In this document: piece by piece, positions 30,888 through 38,958 of the stretch
Numbering within the stretch: the stretch's first letter is position 1
How the letters are laid out: each line of letters starts with the position of its first letter
Source: an uncultured Acidobacteriaceae bacterium
GTDB taxonomy: Bacteria > Acidobacteriota > Terriglobia > Terriglobales > Acidobacteriaceae
Direction: 5' to 3'
Assembly: GCA_903904755.1 (NCBI GenBank)
Contig: CAIVDV010000057.1
Coordinates: forward strand, 27,289 to 91,288
Length of the DNA: 64,000 nucleotides
The notes under the pieces: model-generated
Seen by the model: the letters and a program-made list of their open reading frames with translations, nothing else
Database searches by the model: none
Told to the model about the DNA's origin: nothing
Made by a program: the position numbers and the translations under genes

Positions 30888-31769
30888 TTGCCCCTGCCGC
30901 CCGCCGATCTCGAATGCCTCGCCGATTACGCCTGCAAAACCGGCGAGAATCCCCTCTGGCACCCGGGCGAGCAGTGCCTTTACTGGGCCGACATCCCGGG
31001 TGGCCGCCTCTTCCGCTACCACCCGGCCTCGGGCCAGCATCAGCAGGTCTACTCCGGCCGCCCCGTCGGCGGCTTTACCCTCCAGGCCGACGGCGCGCTC
31101 CTCCTCTTCCAGGACCGCGGCACCATCTCCCTCTGGCGCGACGGCCATCTCACCCCCATCCTCCCCGGCCTCCCCACCGAGCTCGACTCCCGCTTCAACG
31201 ACGTCATCGCCGACCCAGCCGGCCGCGTCTTCTGCGGAACCATGTCCACCCCCGACCGCAGGGGCCGCCTCTACCGCCTCAATCTCGACCGCTCCATCAC
31301 CCTGCTCCTCGAGGGCATCGGCTGCCCCAACGGCATGGCCTTCACCCCCGACCGCAAAGGCTTCTACTTTACTGACTCCTTCACCCGAGAAATCTACCTC
31401 TTTGACTACGACCAGGCCAGCGGCAACATCACCAACCAGCGCGTCTTCGCCCGCTTCCCAGAGTCCTTCGGCTTCCCCGACGGCTGCACCCTCGACGCGG
31501 CCGGCCATCTCTGGGTCGCCTTCTGGGACGGTGCCTTCGTCGCCCACCTCGACTCCACCGGCCAGCTCACCGACCGCATCCCCATCCCCGTCCCCAAGAC
31601 CGCCAGCATCACCTTCGGCGGCCCGCTCTGCCGCGACCTCTACATCACCACCGCCGGCGGACACGAGAAAGCCACTGAAGCCCCCCTCGCCGGAGCCCTC
31701 TTCCGCCTCAAAAACGCCGGCCAGGGCCTCCCGGAGTTCCCCTCCCGAATCCAAATTCCCAAAGAATAA
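30888..31769 (+). CDS. SMP-30/gluconolactonase-family lactonase
   Basis: A 293-residue six-bladed beta-propeller hydrolase. Family signatures are GENPLWHPGEQCLYWADI at the N-terminus (metal-binding Glu), RFNDVIADPAGRVFCGTM (Asn and Asp ligands), GCPNGMAFTPDRKGFYFTDS and FPDGCTLDAAGHLWVAFWDG with the catalytic Asp. These enzymes hydrolyse sugar lactones such as gluconolactone or rhamnono-lactone. Coming right after a rhamnosidase, a step in rhamnose oxidation is plausible. No signal peptide, so probably cytoplasmic. The only reasonable start is TTG at 30888, 4 nt after the rhamnosidase stop, with GGAG 11 nt upstream, implying weak, coupled translation. Confidence 0.88.
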   Translation: MPLPPADLECLADYACKTGENPLWHPGEQCLYWADIPGGRLFRYHPASGQHQQVYSGRPVGGFTLQADGALLLFQDRGTISLWRDGHLTPILPGLPTELDSRFNDVIADPAGRVFCGTMSTPDRRGRLYRLNLDRSITLLLEGIGCPNGMAFTPDRKGFYFTDSFTREIYLFDYDQASGNITNQRVFARFPESFGFPDGCTLDAAGHLWVAFWDGAFVAHLDSTGQLTDRIPIPVPKTASITFGGPLCRDLYITTAGGHEKATEAPLAGALFRLKNAGQGLPEFPSRIQIPKE

Positions 31770-31782
31770 TCCCGAGACGCAG

Positions 31783-31808
31783 AAAAGCCCGAACCCATCG
31801 GTCCGGGC
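31783..31808 (-). terminator. Terminator after the TPR gene pair
   Basis: On the minus strand GCCCG, 12-nt loop, CGGGC, then TTTT. It lies between two convergent genes; on the plus strand it could also slow transcripts from the lactonase gene. Confidence 0.6.
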
Positions 31809-31831
31809 CCTCCCGTCATTCACCCATCCTG

Positions 31832-32482
31832 CTACTTGGCCTTGCCGCCGGCCTGGTGCTGCTTCACCTCAGCCACCATCTGCTCCACCTGCCCGCGACC
31901 CTCATACTGCGGTGCCGTCGCCAGCAGCTTGTTCCAATCCGCCAGCGCACCATCCCCATCCGACTTGCCCTGCCACCGCACCATGCCCCGGTTGTAAAGC
32001 GCATTCGGGTAGTTCGGCGAGTCCTTCAGCGCCTGGTTAAACTCCGCCAGCGCCCGGTCCGCATCCCCCATAAACCAGTACGCCGTTCCCATATTCGTAC
32101 GCACACCGGCCACCGTCGGCTTAATCTTCAACGCCTGGCCATAGTAGTCCACCGCCGCCGAATATTGCTTGGCGTCGTAATACAGGTTGCCGATATTGGT
32201 CAGCAGATCCGCGTTGTTCGGGCTGGTCTTCAGTTGCGCAATCATCGGTGCCGCCAGGGCATCCGCCGCCTGCTTCAGCTCCGCCGCGGTCGGTTGAGCC
32301 GCTGGTGCCGCCGCACCGGGCTGCAACGCCGGCCCTGCCGCCGTTGCCGGGGCCGCTTCCGGCTTCTGCATATCCCGCAGAAACCATCCCCCAGCCACCC
32401 CAACCGCCAGAAATACCAGCGCCAGCAGCACCGCCTTGTTCATCGTCCACTGTTGATTCGGTGTTTGGCTCATTTCGCTCAT
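31832..32482 (-). CDS. Membrane-anchored TPR protein (second of a pair)
   Basis: A 216-residue protein with one N-terminal membrane helix (AVLLALVFLAVGVAGGWFL), an Ala/Pro linker, and about four TPR units (DLLTNIGNLYYDAKQYSAAV, AGVRTNMGTAYWFMGDADRAL, ALYNRGMVRWQGKSDGDGAL). The architecture resembles NrfG/CcmH-type helpers that present apocytochromes for haem attachment, and it borders a cytochrome island. No catalytic motif is present, so the assembly role is an inference. Its ATG overlaps the stop of the preceding TPR gene by 4 nt (ATGA). The paralogous pair may form a heterodimer. Confidence 0.75.
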   Translation of the reverse strand: MSEMSQTPNQQWTMNKAVLLALVFLAVGVAGGWFLRDMQKPEAAPATAAGPALQPGAAAPAAQPTAAELKQAADALAAPMIAQLKTSPNNADLLTNIGNLYYDAKQYSAAVDYYGQALKIKPTVAGVRTNMGTAYWFMGDADRALAEFNQALKDSPNYPNALYNRGMVRWQGKSDGDGALADWNKLLATAPQYEGRGQVEQMVAEVKQHQAGGKAK

Positions 32483-33171
32483 TTGCTGCCTGCCCCTCCT
32501 GCCGCGAAGTGATCCGCAGGCATCTTTTTCACTTGCGTAATCAGTTTCTGCACCGCCGCCTTGCGATCCGCCGCTAACTGCGGATTGCTCTTCAGCAGCA
32601 GTTGCCAGGCCGCCAGTGCCCCCTTCGGGTCCTGTTTGCCCTGCAACTTCACCATGCCCAAGTCAAACAACGCATTCGCATCCTTCGGGTCATATCCCAG
32701 CGCAGTATTCAGTTGGTTCACCGCACCATCCGCGTCCCCGGCCCGGAACAGGCTCGCAGACAGCTTCACCCGGTACGCCACATTCTTCGGATCGGCCTGC
32801 ACCGCACGGCCGTAGTACGTCTCCGCATCCTGATATTGATGGAACGCGTGATAAATCGCCCCAATCTGCACCAGCAGCGCGCCATCAGTCGGGGTCGCCT
32901 TCAGCTTGTCCAGCAGCGGCGCAGCCTTCGCGTTGGCCGTCGCCTTCATCTCTTCCGCTGTCACCACGTGCCCGCCGCCCATCCCCGGCTTCAGCGTTGG
33001 CGGCGCATGCACCACCGCCTTGGCCGGAGCTGCAACCGTGCTCCCCAGCTCCGCGCGCAGCAAATACCCAATCCCCAGGCCGGCAGCCAGGCAAATGGCC
33101 GCCAATCCATACACTTGCACCGGCTTCAGCAGCCGCATCGCCCCCGCGCCAGTTGTTGTTTCCATTGCCAT
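32479..33171 (-). CDS. Membrane-anchored TPR protein (first of a pair)
   Basis: A 230-residue paralogue of the next gene: membrane helix (VYGLAAICLAAGLGIGYLL), linker, then TPR units (ALLVQIGAIYHAFHQYQDAE, AYRVKLSASLFRAGDADGAV, ALFDLGMVKLQGKQDPKGAL). The start at 33171 has GGAGAG 5 nt upstream; the open frame continues 120 residues further upstream but that part covers the regulatory region and is not protein-like. It is transcribed away from the tetrahaem cytochrome operon and could share the CRP-type sites at 33337 and 33484. A role in cytochrome maturation or assembly is suggested by context only. Confidence 0.75.
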   Translation of the reverse strand: MAMETTTGAGAMRLLKPVQVYGLAAICLAAGLGIGYLLRAELGSTVAAPAKAVVHAPPTLKPGMGGGHVVTAEEMKATANAKAAPLLDKLKATPTDGALLVQIGAIYHAFHQYQDAETYYGRAVQADPKNVAYRVKLSASLFRAGDADGAVNQLNTALGYDPKDANALFDLGMVKLQGKQDPKGALAAWQLLLKSNPQLAADRKAAVQKLITQVKKMPADHFAAGGAGSK

Positions 33172-33336
33172 GCCTGCTCTCCCCGGGGCCAACCGCTCAC
33201 CCGCAACCCGCCCGCTCACATCATTCTCTACCTTAATAGATGACGATGTGCGCTCAAGACCCACCAAACATGCCCTGAGTCTCATACACTGTACCGGGAT
33301 ATCGATTCCCTTCCTCACCCAACTGTCACGCCAAAT

Positions 33337-33352
33337 CGTGACCGCGGTCACA
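33337..33352. promoter_or_regulatory. CRP/FNR-type palindrome 1 in the divergent TPR/cytochrome region
   Basis: CGTGA-CCGCGG-TCACA, one mismatch from TGTGA-N6-TCACA. It overlaps a second inverted repeat GTCACG-N6-CGTGAC. It lies about 165 nt before the TPR gene start. Confidence 0.5.
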
Positions 33353-33483
33353 GGAAGAGTGCCCGACGTACCCCATGCCCGGTTTTCGGACACTTTCCGC
33401 TCACCCTGCAGGTACCGGAGTGTGACCCCTGGGTAATTTGCCGCCGCACTCGCCCCAACCGCGTGTCGCACGTCCATAAGCCC

Positions 33484-33499
33484 TGTGATAGAGGTCACA
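33484..33499. promoter_or_regulatory. CRP/FNR-type palindrome 2 (exact)
   Basis: TGTGA-TAGAGG-TCACA, an exact match to the CRP-family consensus, about 200 nt before the first hairpin of the structured leader and 420 nt before the tetrahaem cytochrome start. A TGTGA half-site also occurs at 33421. Confidence 0.65.
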
Positions 33500-33687
33500 T
33501 AAACCGATTCGTTCCGTAGTCCAAACTCCATACAGTCTTAGAAGTCTCTCAGGATTTCTGACCGCCACACATGGGCTGAACACCAACCAGGTGGCTACAG
33601 AATCTCCAGATGCTCCTGAGCACGGGTTTGAATTCGCGTAACACGATTTTGTGAGAAATTGAACGGTGAAAGCTGAACTGAAGGGTC

Positions 33688-33880
33688 CCCTCTTCTGTCA
33701 GGCAGTTGGGCAAGAGGGAAAGCAAGCGGTATCAGTGGTTCAGGAAGTTTCTTCACATCAACCACTTACGGGCTCGACCAGAACAGGGTAGATGCCCCCA
33801 ACACGGCACCCAACGGTGCCAGGCTACTGGAAAATCTGATTCCGACGTCACGGCCAGACCGGCCGACCTTACGGAATCAG
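33688..33880 (+). promoter_or_regulatory. Highly structured RNA leader of the cytochrome operon, class unknown
   Basis: Four perfect hairpins follow each other on the plus strand: CCCTCTT/AAGAGGG (33688-33718), AGTGGTT/AACCACT with an inner GAAG/CTTC (33735-33767), GGCACC-CAAC-GGTGCC (33805-33820), and CTGATTCCG/CGGAATCAG enclosing CGGCC/GGCCG (33836-33880). The last ends 38 nt before the ATG of the tetrahaem gene, with AGGAGG in between. No protein frame explains it. I compared it by eye with the c-di-GMP-I, cobalamin and TPP consensus and found no match. Confidence 0.6.
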
Positions 33881-33918
33881 AAGGGCAATTCAGAGTGTGC
33901 ACTAGGAGGCTCTACTCA

Positions 33919-34827
33919 ATGAAACGGACTCTTTCAATCGCAATCATGTTCCTGGCCACGGCTGGTGTAGCGATGGCCCAGATCGGCGCGGCTCCCACAA
34001 CTGACGTTCTCGGCGCCCACCTTAACTACGGCCGCGGCTGTACCGGTTGCCACGCTCCTCACAGCGGCGCAAACGGCAACGGCGTTGCTTCCGCCACCGA
34101 TGCCACCTCCGGCAACGTCGCTCTCTGGGGCGAGGATGTCAAGGCTCTCTACGGTCAGACCCTTCTCTTTGGCGACGGCGGAGAATTCTCCGAGACCCTG
34201 CCCTCCACCCTCGCCCAGACCCTCCCCGATGCGGGCGGTATCCTGGTTTGCCTCAGCTGCCACGATGGCAACCTGGCCAAGGGCGCGATGATGCAGAACG
34301 CGGTCTTTGAGACCCTGCCTGCCACCTACGGCACCAAGAACGTCATCCCCACCCTGCTCGGCAACGACCTTACCGGCACGGGCAACTACCTCAATGACCA
34401 CCCGGTGGGCAGCAACGCCACCATCGGCTGCGGCGGCTATAGCTGGGATTGCACGATCTCCGCTACCGGCGCCATCCAGCCCGGCCCGCTCATGAGCCAG
34501 TTCATCAACAACTACGGCTTCTTCGTCAAGCCCGGCGTGATGAACAACCAGCCTGTGGTCCTCTGCACCACCTGCCACAACCAGCACTTGATGAACGTCG
34601 TCAAGGTCACCAAGAAGGCCTTTACCTACACCGATGGCACCAAGGCCCTCTCGGGTACGCAGACTGGTCTCGCCACCGGCTACTACTCCACGATGTTCTT
34701 CATTCGCGCTCCCTACAACCCGGCCAGCGGCACCACCGGCACCAACCAGGCCGCCCAGTTCTGCCGCCAGTGCCACGGTGGCGAAGCGAACGAATTCAAC
34801 AACAGCTCTGCCGTTACCATCTGGTAA
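33919..34827 (+). CDS. Secreted tetrahaem cytochrome c (copy A)
   Basis: A 302-residue protein with a cleavable signal peptide (ends near VAMAQ) and four CXXCH motifs at about residues 41 (CTGCH), 111 (CLSCH), 216 (CTTCH) and 282 (CRQCH). Extra His residues (HLNYG, HAPHSG, NDHPVG, HNQHLM) could be sixth ligands. Two non-haem Cys in CGGYSWDC may form a disulfide. It is followed by isomerase, outer-membrane barrel, NHL and 12-haem genes. Haem number, size and neighbours resemble OmcE-type extracellular cytochromes of Geobacter, but that is a hypothesis. Start at 33919 has GGAGG 9 nt upstream. A GC-rich hairpin right after the stop suggests it is made in excess of downstream products. Confidence 0.88.
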   Translation: MKRTLSIAIMFLATAGVAMAQIGAAPTTDVLGAHLNYGRGCTGCHAPHSGANGNGVASATDATSGNVALWGEDVKALYGQTLLFGDGGEFSETLPSTLAQTLPDAGGILVCLSCHDGNLAKGAMMQNAVFETLPATYGTKNVIPTLLGNDLTGTGNYLNDHPVGSNATIGCGGYSWDCTISATGAIQPGPLMSQFINNYGFFVKPGVMNNQPVVLCTTCHNQHLMNVVKVTKKAFTYTDGTKALSGTQTGLATGYYSTMFFIRAPYNPASGTTGTNQAAQFCRQCHGGEANEFNNSSAVTIW

Positions 34828-34847
34828 TCTCAGACTCTGCATCACCG

Positions 34848-34881
34848 GGGAGGGGGGCCACAACCTCCCTCCCTAATTTTT
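34848..34881 (+). terminator. Partial terminator after tetrahaem cytochrome A
   Basis: GGGAGGGGGG (34848-34857) pairs with CCTCCCTCCC (34864-34873), followed by TAATTTTT. It lies between the cytochrome and isomerase genes in the same operon and would reduce read-through. Confidence 0.6.
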
Positions 34882-34893
34882 ACCGGAAACAGG

Positions 34894-35934
34894 ATGTTGC
34901 AAATGACTTTTAAGCTTTCCATCTGTGGGACCCTGCTGCTCGCTGCCGCTTCCGCCGGCGCTCAGGTCGCCTCCCACGCTCCCACGGCCGTCAACCCCGC
35001 TCCCCAGGGACAGGCCGCTTCCCCTCAGCAAACGCCTGGAAAGCCCGTAGTTCGTGTCAACGGAACAGTCTTTACTGAGGTCGATGTCCTTCGCGAAGAG
35101 TACGCCATCTTCCCTTACGGACGGCAGCACAACGGCATCCCCAAGGACCTCGAGCCCGGCATCCGCGCCGGCGCCCTGAAAATGATGGTTTTTGAGGAAC
35201 TGGTCTATCAGGAGGCCCTGCGCCGCAAGATGGTCATTCCTGCAGTCAAGCTGCAGCAGGCCGAGGCCGCCTACCGCAAGACCTTCTCCTCACCCGACCA
35301 GTTCAAGGCCTTTATCCAGTCCGACTTCCACGGCTCCCATCAGCTCCTGCAGGAAAAGATCCGGCGCTCCCTGCTCATCGATGAGCTCATGAAGCAGGAA
35401 GTGGAAAACAAGGCCACCGTCTCTCCCGCTGAGATCAAGGCCTATTACGACAAAAACCTCAAGCTCTTCACCTTCCCTGAGTCCTTCACCTTCCAGACCA
35501 TCTCCATCATGCTGCCCGCTGACGCAAAGGGCACGCCGGAAGAGGTCAAGGCCCAGAAGGCACGCGCCGAGACTGCAATCAAGCGCGCCAAGGCAACCAA
35601 ATCTGCAGATGAGTTCGGCCTGCTGGCAGAAAAAATCTCCGACGACGACTACCGCGTCATGATGGGCCAGCACAAGCCCGTCCCGCGTGAGGAAATTGCC
35701 CCGCAAATCGTCAAAGCCCTGTTGGCGCTGCCCGTCGGCGGCGTCAGCGATCTGCTGCAGGTAGACGACATTTACACAATCGTGCGCTTCCAGGCTCATA
35801 CCATGCAGGGAACCCAGAAGCTCGAAGAGGTTCGCGCAAAGATCGAGAAGCAACTCAAGGAAGACAAGACATCTCAACTTCGTTCCGCCCTGGACGCCAA
35901 ACTGCACCAGGGAGCAAAGATAGAAAAGCTCTAG
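34894..35934 (+). CDS. Periplasmic peptidyl-prolyl isomerase, SurA/PrsA-like
   Basis: A 346-residue exported chaperone/isomerase. A signal peptide (LSICGTLLLAAASAGAQ) is followed by a Pro/Gln-rich linker and a SurA-N-like helical domain (about residues 50-175, VNGTVFTEVDVLREEY, QLLQEKIRRSLLIDELMKQE). A parvulin-like rotamase region follows (about residues 200-310, AEKISDDDYRVMMGQH, LLALPVGGVSDLLQVDDIYT). It is expected to help fold barrels or cytochromes in the periplasm. Its place between the tetrahaem cytochrome and the outer-membrane barrel points to dedicated assembly of that system. ATG at 34894 or at 34903 (with AGGA 8 nt upstream) is possible. Confidence 0.85.
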   Translation: MLQMTFKLSICGTLLLAAASAGAQVASHAPTAVNPAPQGQAASPQQTPGKPVVRVNGTVFTEVDVLREEYAIFPYGRQHNGIPKDLEPGIRAGALKMMVFEELVYQEALRRKMVIPAVKLQQAEAAYRKTFSSPDQFKAFIQSDFHGSHQLLQEKIRRSLLIDELMKQEVENKATVSPAEIKAYYDKNLKLFTFPESFTFQTISIMLPADAKGTPEEVKAQKARAETAIKRAKATKSADEFGLLAEKISDDDYRVMMGQHKPVPREEIAPQIVKALLALPVGGVSDLLQVDDIYTIVRFQAHTMQGTQKLEEVRAKIEKQLKEDKTSQLRSALDAKLHQGAKIEKL

Positions 35935-35938
35935 CCCC

Positions 35939-35958
35939 GCCATCGCACAAACGATGGC
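35939..35958 (+). other. Intercistronic hairpin after the isomerase gene
   Basis: GCCATCG-CACAAA-CGATGGC, a perfect 7-bp stem starting 4 nt after the stop, without a T-run. Probably affects message stability or processing. Confidence 0.45.
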
Positions 35959-36043
35959 AAACCGGCCGTAAAGCATGGCAAATCCCCTCGGCAACGGCGC
36001 AACACAGCGAAATAGGACGAGATAGACCGGCGAAGGACAGGCA

Positions 36044-37879
36044 ATGTTTAAGGGTTCAGTGCAACGCGCATGTTGGGTAATCGCCTGCTTGCTGCTGCTT
36101 GCCTCCACGGCAAAGGCCCAACTGAGTTTCGGAGAGTTCACCAACAAGGCCAGCGGCACTGTCGCCGCCGGATACACGGCGGACTTTGGAAACCTCACCG
36201 CCTCAGACCACGGCTGGACCGTCGGCGGCGTGGCCAACATCACCGGCGACTTCTACAACCCCAGGTTCATCAACTACAACATCTCGCCCTACGCCAATCA
36301 GTCCCGCGCAAACTCCGACTTCCAGTCCATCTCCAATACCAGCGGCGTCAGCATGAGCGCCAACCTCTTCGCTGGCACCCGCTTCCCCGGAACCTTCAGC
36401 TACAGCAAGGCCTACAACAGCAACGGCAGCTACAACATCCCCGGCCTCTCCAACTACGTCACCCACGGCAACAACGACGACATGGCCATCGGCTGGAGCG
36501 GCGAATTCGGGAATTTTCCCACCTTGAGTACCGAGTTCCAGCACGGCAACAGCAGCTACTCCGTCTATGGAACCAACCTCGAAGGGGCTGACCACTTCAA
36601 CACCTTCTCCGCTCATTCCACCTACCATATCGACGGGTTGAACGCCAGCGCCTTCTATAACCTCGGGACCTCACGCGCATCGATTCCTGAGCTGCTTTCC
36701 ACCGCCACAGTTGCCGCAACCCACACAACAAATGATGCCTACGGCATCGCACTCTCCCATCAGATTCCCTTCCGCGGCTCCTTCTCCTCCGCAGCTACCC
36801 GCTCTTCCTGGAACTCCTCCTACGCCGGCGAAAACACATCCGGCAGCCTTGACCTGATTTCGGCTTCCGTCGCATTTCAGCCCTTTCCCAGGTTCTCTAC
36901 CTCCGCCCACCTCAACTTTTCCGACAATCTCAGCGGACAACTCATTCAGCAGATTCTCAGCGCCGGCGGCACCGTCACCACATCCTCTTACAATCAGTCC
37001 TCGAACTCCCTTGAAGTTGCCACAAGCGCCAGCTATGCCCTCTTCCCCGGCGTCTCGCTCGCTGGCTTCTTCGAGCACCGCGGACAGTACTTTATGGGCC
37101 GCTCCTACGGAGTCAAATCCTTTGGCGTCAACACCGCCGTTGTGCGCCGTCTCAGGAACGGCAGGTTAAACGCCAGCCTGGTGGTCGCTGGCAACTCGCC
37201 CGACAACACCAACGAAAACTCCATCAGCTTCTCCAATGACGACAGCTATTCCACCAACATCAAGGGATGGGATGTCAGCGCAACCTTCGGGTACGGCCAG
37301 AACGTGCAGACCCTCCTGGTCACCTACATGAATTCCACCTACCACTTCGGCGGTAACATCGCCCGGCGCTTCGGCACTCTTTCCGTCGCTGCCGGCGCCA
37401 GCGGCGCCCGCACCGGCCTCACCGATCAGCGCGGCGACGACAATACCTCCCAGAACTACTTCGCCAGCCTGAATTACAGTCCCTGGTTCACCGTCACCGG
37501 CTCCTACGCCAAGTCCAGCGGCCAGGCCATCACCACCGGCGCCGGGCTCGTCCCCGTACCCGTACCCACTCCCATCCTGCCCGGCCAAATCAGCCTCTTC
37601 GGCGGCGACAGCTACGCCTTCGGATTCGGCAGCAGCCCCATCAAGCGCCTCACTCTTTCCGGCTCCTTCTCTCGATCGCACAGCAATGTCGTCACCGACT
37701 CGGTCACCTCCGCAAACAACACCGAGGAAGCCAATTTCGTCTCGCAGTATCACTTCCGGAAAATGAACGTCAATTGCGGATTTTCACGCTTGCAACAAGG
37801 ATTCAGCGGCTCGGGTTCGGTCCCGCAGACGATATCCTCGTTCTATATCGGGGTGTCACGGTGGTTCAATTTCTTTTGA
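36044..37879 (+). CDS. Outer-membrane beta-barrel protein of the cytochrome operon
   Basis: A 611-residue protein with a signal peptide (IACLLLLASTAKAQ) and then almost continuous alternating polar/aromatic strands with Ser/Asn/Tyr-rich turns, ending in SRWFNFF, a strong barrel-assembly signal. Repeated patterns such as SGTVAAGYTADFGN, LTLSGSFSRSHSNV and MNVNCGFSRLQQG look like paired strands of a barrel of 20 or more strands. No haem motif is present. In porin-cytochrome conduits such a barrel houses a multihaem cytochrome so electrons can cross the outer membrane; here a 12-haem partner is encoded two genes later. AAGGA precedes the ATG. Its stop overlaps the TTG start of the NHL gene. Confidence 0.82.
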   Translation: MFKGSVQRACWVIACLLLLASTAKAQLSFGEFTNKASGTVAAGYTADFGNLTASDHGWTVGGVANITGDFYNPRFINYNISPYANQSRANSDFQSISNTSGVSMSANLFAGTRFPGTFSYSKAYNSNGSYNIPGLSNYVTHGNNDDMAIGWSGEFGNFPTLSTEFQHGNSSYSVYGTNLEGADHFNTFSAHSTYHIDGLNASAFYNLGTSRASIPELLSTATVAATHTTNDAYGIALSHQIPFRGSFSSAATRSSWNSSYAGENTSGSLDLISASVAFQPFPRFSTSAHLNFSDNLSGQLIQQILSAGGTVTTSSYNQSSNSLEVATSASYALFPGVSLAGFFEHRGQYFMGRSYGVKSFGVNTAVVRRLRNGRLNASLVVAGNSPDNTNENSISFSNDDSYSTNIKGWDVSATFGYGQNVQTLLVTYMNSTYHFGGNIARRFGTLSVAAGASGARTGLTDQRGDDNTSQNYFASLNYSPWFTVTGSYAKSSGQAITTGAGLVPVPVPTPILPGQISLFGGDSYAFGFGSSPIKRLTLSGSFSRSHSNVVTDSVTSANNTEEANFVSQYHFRKMNVNCGFSRLQQGFSGSGSVPQTISSFYIGVSRWFNFF

Positions 37880-38958
37880 GAACGGAGCGAGGGAAAAAGC
37901 GGGCAATCGCCCTGTCGCTGGCCACTGCCTGCCTGCTGGTTCCGGCAGTCGGTGCTGCGCCCAAAGCCAAGAATCCCCCTGCGCTCCCGCCGCACTGGAC
38001 CCTCTCGCTGGAGGGCGGCCGCAAGCTCCTGTGGGAGCAGACCTTCAGCTCTGAAAAAGATGTCCGCGGCAAGGGCGGATTCTGGACAAAGCTGGTCGAT
38101 ATCATCGCCGGTGAGCCGGAGTATCACACCATGCAGCGCCCTTACAGCGTCGTCACCGACTCCCGCGGGCGCATCATCGTCTCCGACCCCGGTGCCGGCG
38201 GAATCCACATCTTCGACTTTGCCCTGCACAAGTACAAGTTCCTGGAGCGTACCGGCAAGAACCCCATGCGCATGCCGCAGTGCGTCGCCGTCGATGCACA
38301 GGACAATATCTACGCCACCGACTCGCTCTCCGGCGCAATCTTCGTCTTTGAACCCAGCGGCAAATTCCAGCGCGCCATCGGCATCCTCAAGGGCGGCGAA
38401 GGCTTCTTCAAGCGCCCCACCGGCATCGCCGTCGACTCCGCCGCCCAGCGCATCTACGTCACCGACACCCTGCGCGACAAGGTCTTCACACTCGACATGC
38501 AGGGCGATGTCCTCGGCAGCTTCGGCAAGGAAGGCATGGGCGATGGCGAGTTCAACCTCCCCACCGAACTCCGCATGGCCGGCTCCAATCTGATGGTCGT
38601 CGATGCCATGAACTTCCGCGTGCAGGTCCTTGACCCCTCCGGCGTCATGCAGTACTCCATTGGCAAGCTCGGCGACGAGGCCGGCGCAGTCTTCCGGCCC
38701 AAAGCCATCGGCATGGACTCCGAAGGCCATCTCTACATCGTCGATGCCGAGTGGGGCGTGGTCCAGGTCTTCGATCGCCAGGGCCAGTTGCTCTACTATT
38801 TCGGAGCCAAGGGCACCTTTGCCGGGCAGTTCCAGTTACCCACAGGTCTGTTCATTGACAAGGCAGACCGCATTTACGTGGCGGATTCGTTCAATCAGCG
38901 GGTCCAGGTCTTTCATTATTTTGGCTTAAGCGAGCCCACCAGGGGGGCAAAACAGTGA
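37876..38958 (+). CDS. NHL-repeat beta-propeller protein of the cytochrome operon
   Basis: About 360 residues if translation begins at the TTG overlapping the barrel gene stop (TTGA); GTG codons slightly upstream are alternatives. A signal peptide follows (IALSLATACLLVPAVGAAP). The mature part is a six-bladed NHL propeller with repeats such as MPQCVAVDAQDNIYATD, RPTGIAVDSAAQRIYVTD and LPTGLFIDKADRIYVADS. There is no haem motif. NHL proteins often accompany multihaem cytochromes and porins in anaerobic electron-transfer loci, where they may hold the complex together outside the membrane. Its stop overlaps the GTG start of the next cytochrome, giving tight coupling. Confidence 0.82.
   Translation: MRTERGKKRAIALSLATACLLVPAVGAAPKAKNPPALPPHWTLSLEGGRKLLWEQTFSSEKDVRGKGGFWTKLVDIIAGEPEYHTMQRPYSVVTDSRGRIIVSDPGAGGIHIFDFALHKYKFLERTGKNPMRMPQCVAVDAQDNIYATDSLSGAIFVFEPSGKFQRAIGILKGGEGFFKRPTGIAVDSAAQRIYVTDTLRDKVFTLDMQGDVLGSFGKEGMGDGEFNLPTELRMAGSNLMVVDAMNFRVQVLDPSGVMQYSIGKLGDEAGAVFRPKAIGMDSEGHLYIVDAEWGVVQVFDRQGQLLYYFGAKGTFAGQFQLPTGLFIDKADRIYVADSFNQRVQVFHYFGLSEPTRGAKQ

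Noticed and set aside
33172..33531. N-terminal extension of the first TPR protein
   Set aside because: Covers the CRP-type sites, lacks protein-like composition, and the start at 33171 has a good ribosome-binding site followed by a membrane helix.
33784..33824. Sigma-54 promoter before tetrahaem A (CGGCACC...)
   Set aside because: The GG and GC elements are not at the required spacing and the sequence is part of a perfect hairpin.
33600..33918. c-di-GMP-I (GEMM) riboswitch in the cytochrome leader
   Set aside because: GGGCAAG and GAAAGC fragments occur, but the conserved CACGCA and GCAAAGCC blocks in the right order are absent; left as an unassigned structured leader.
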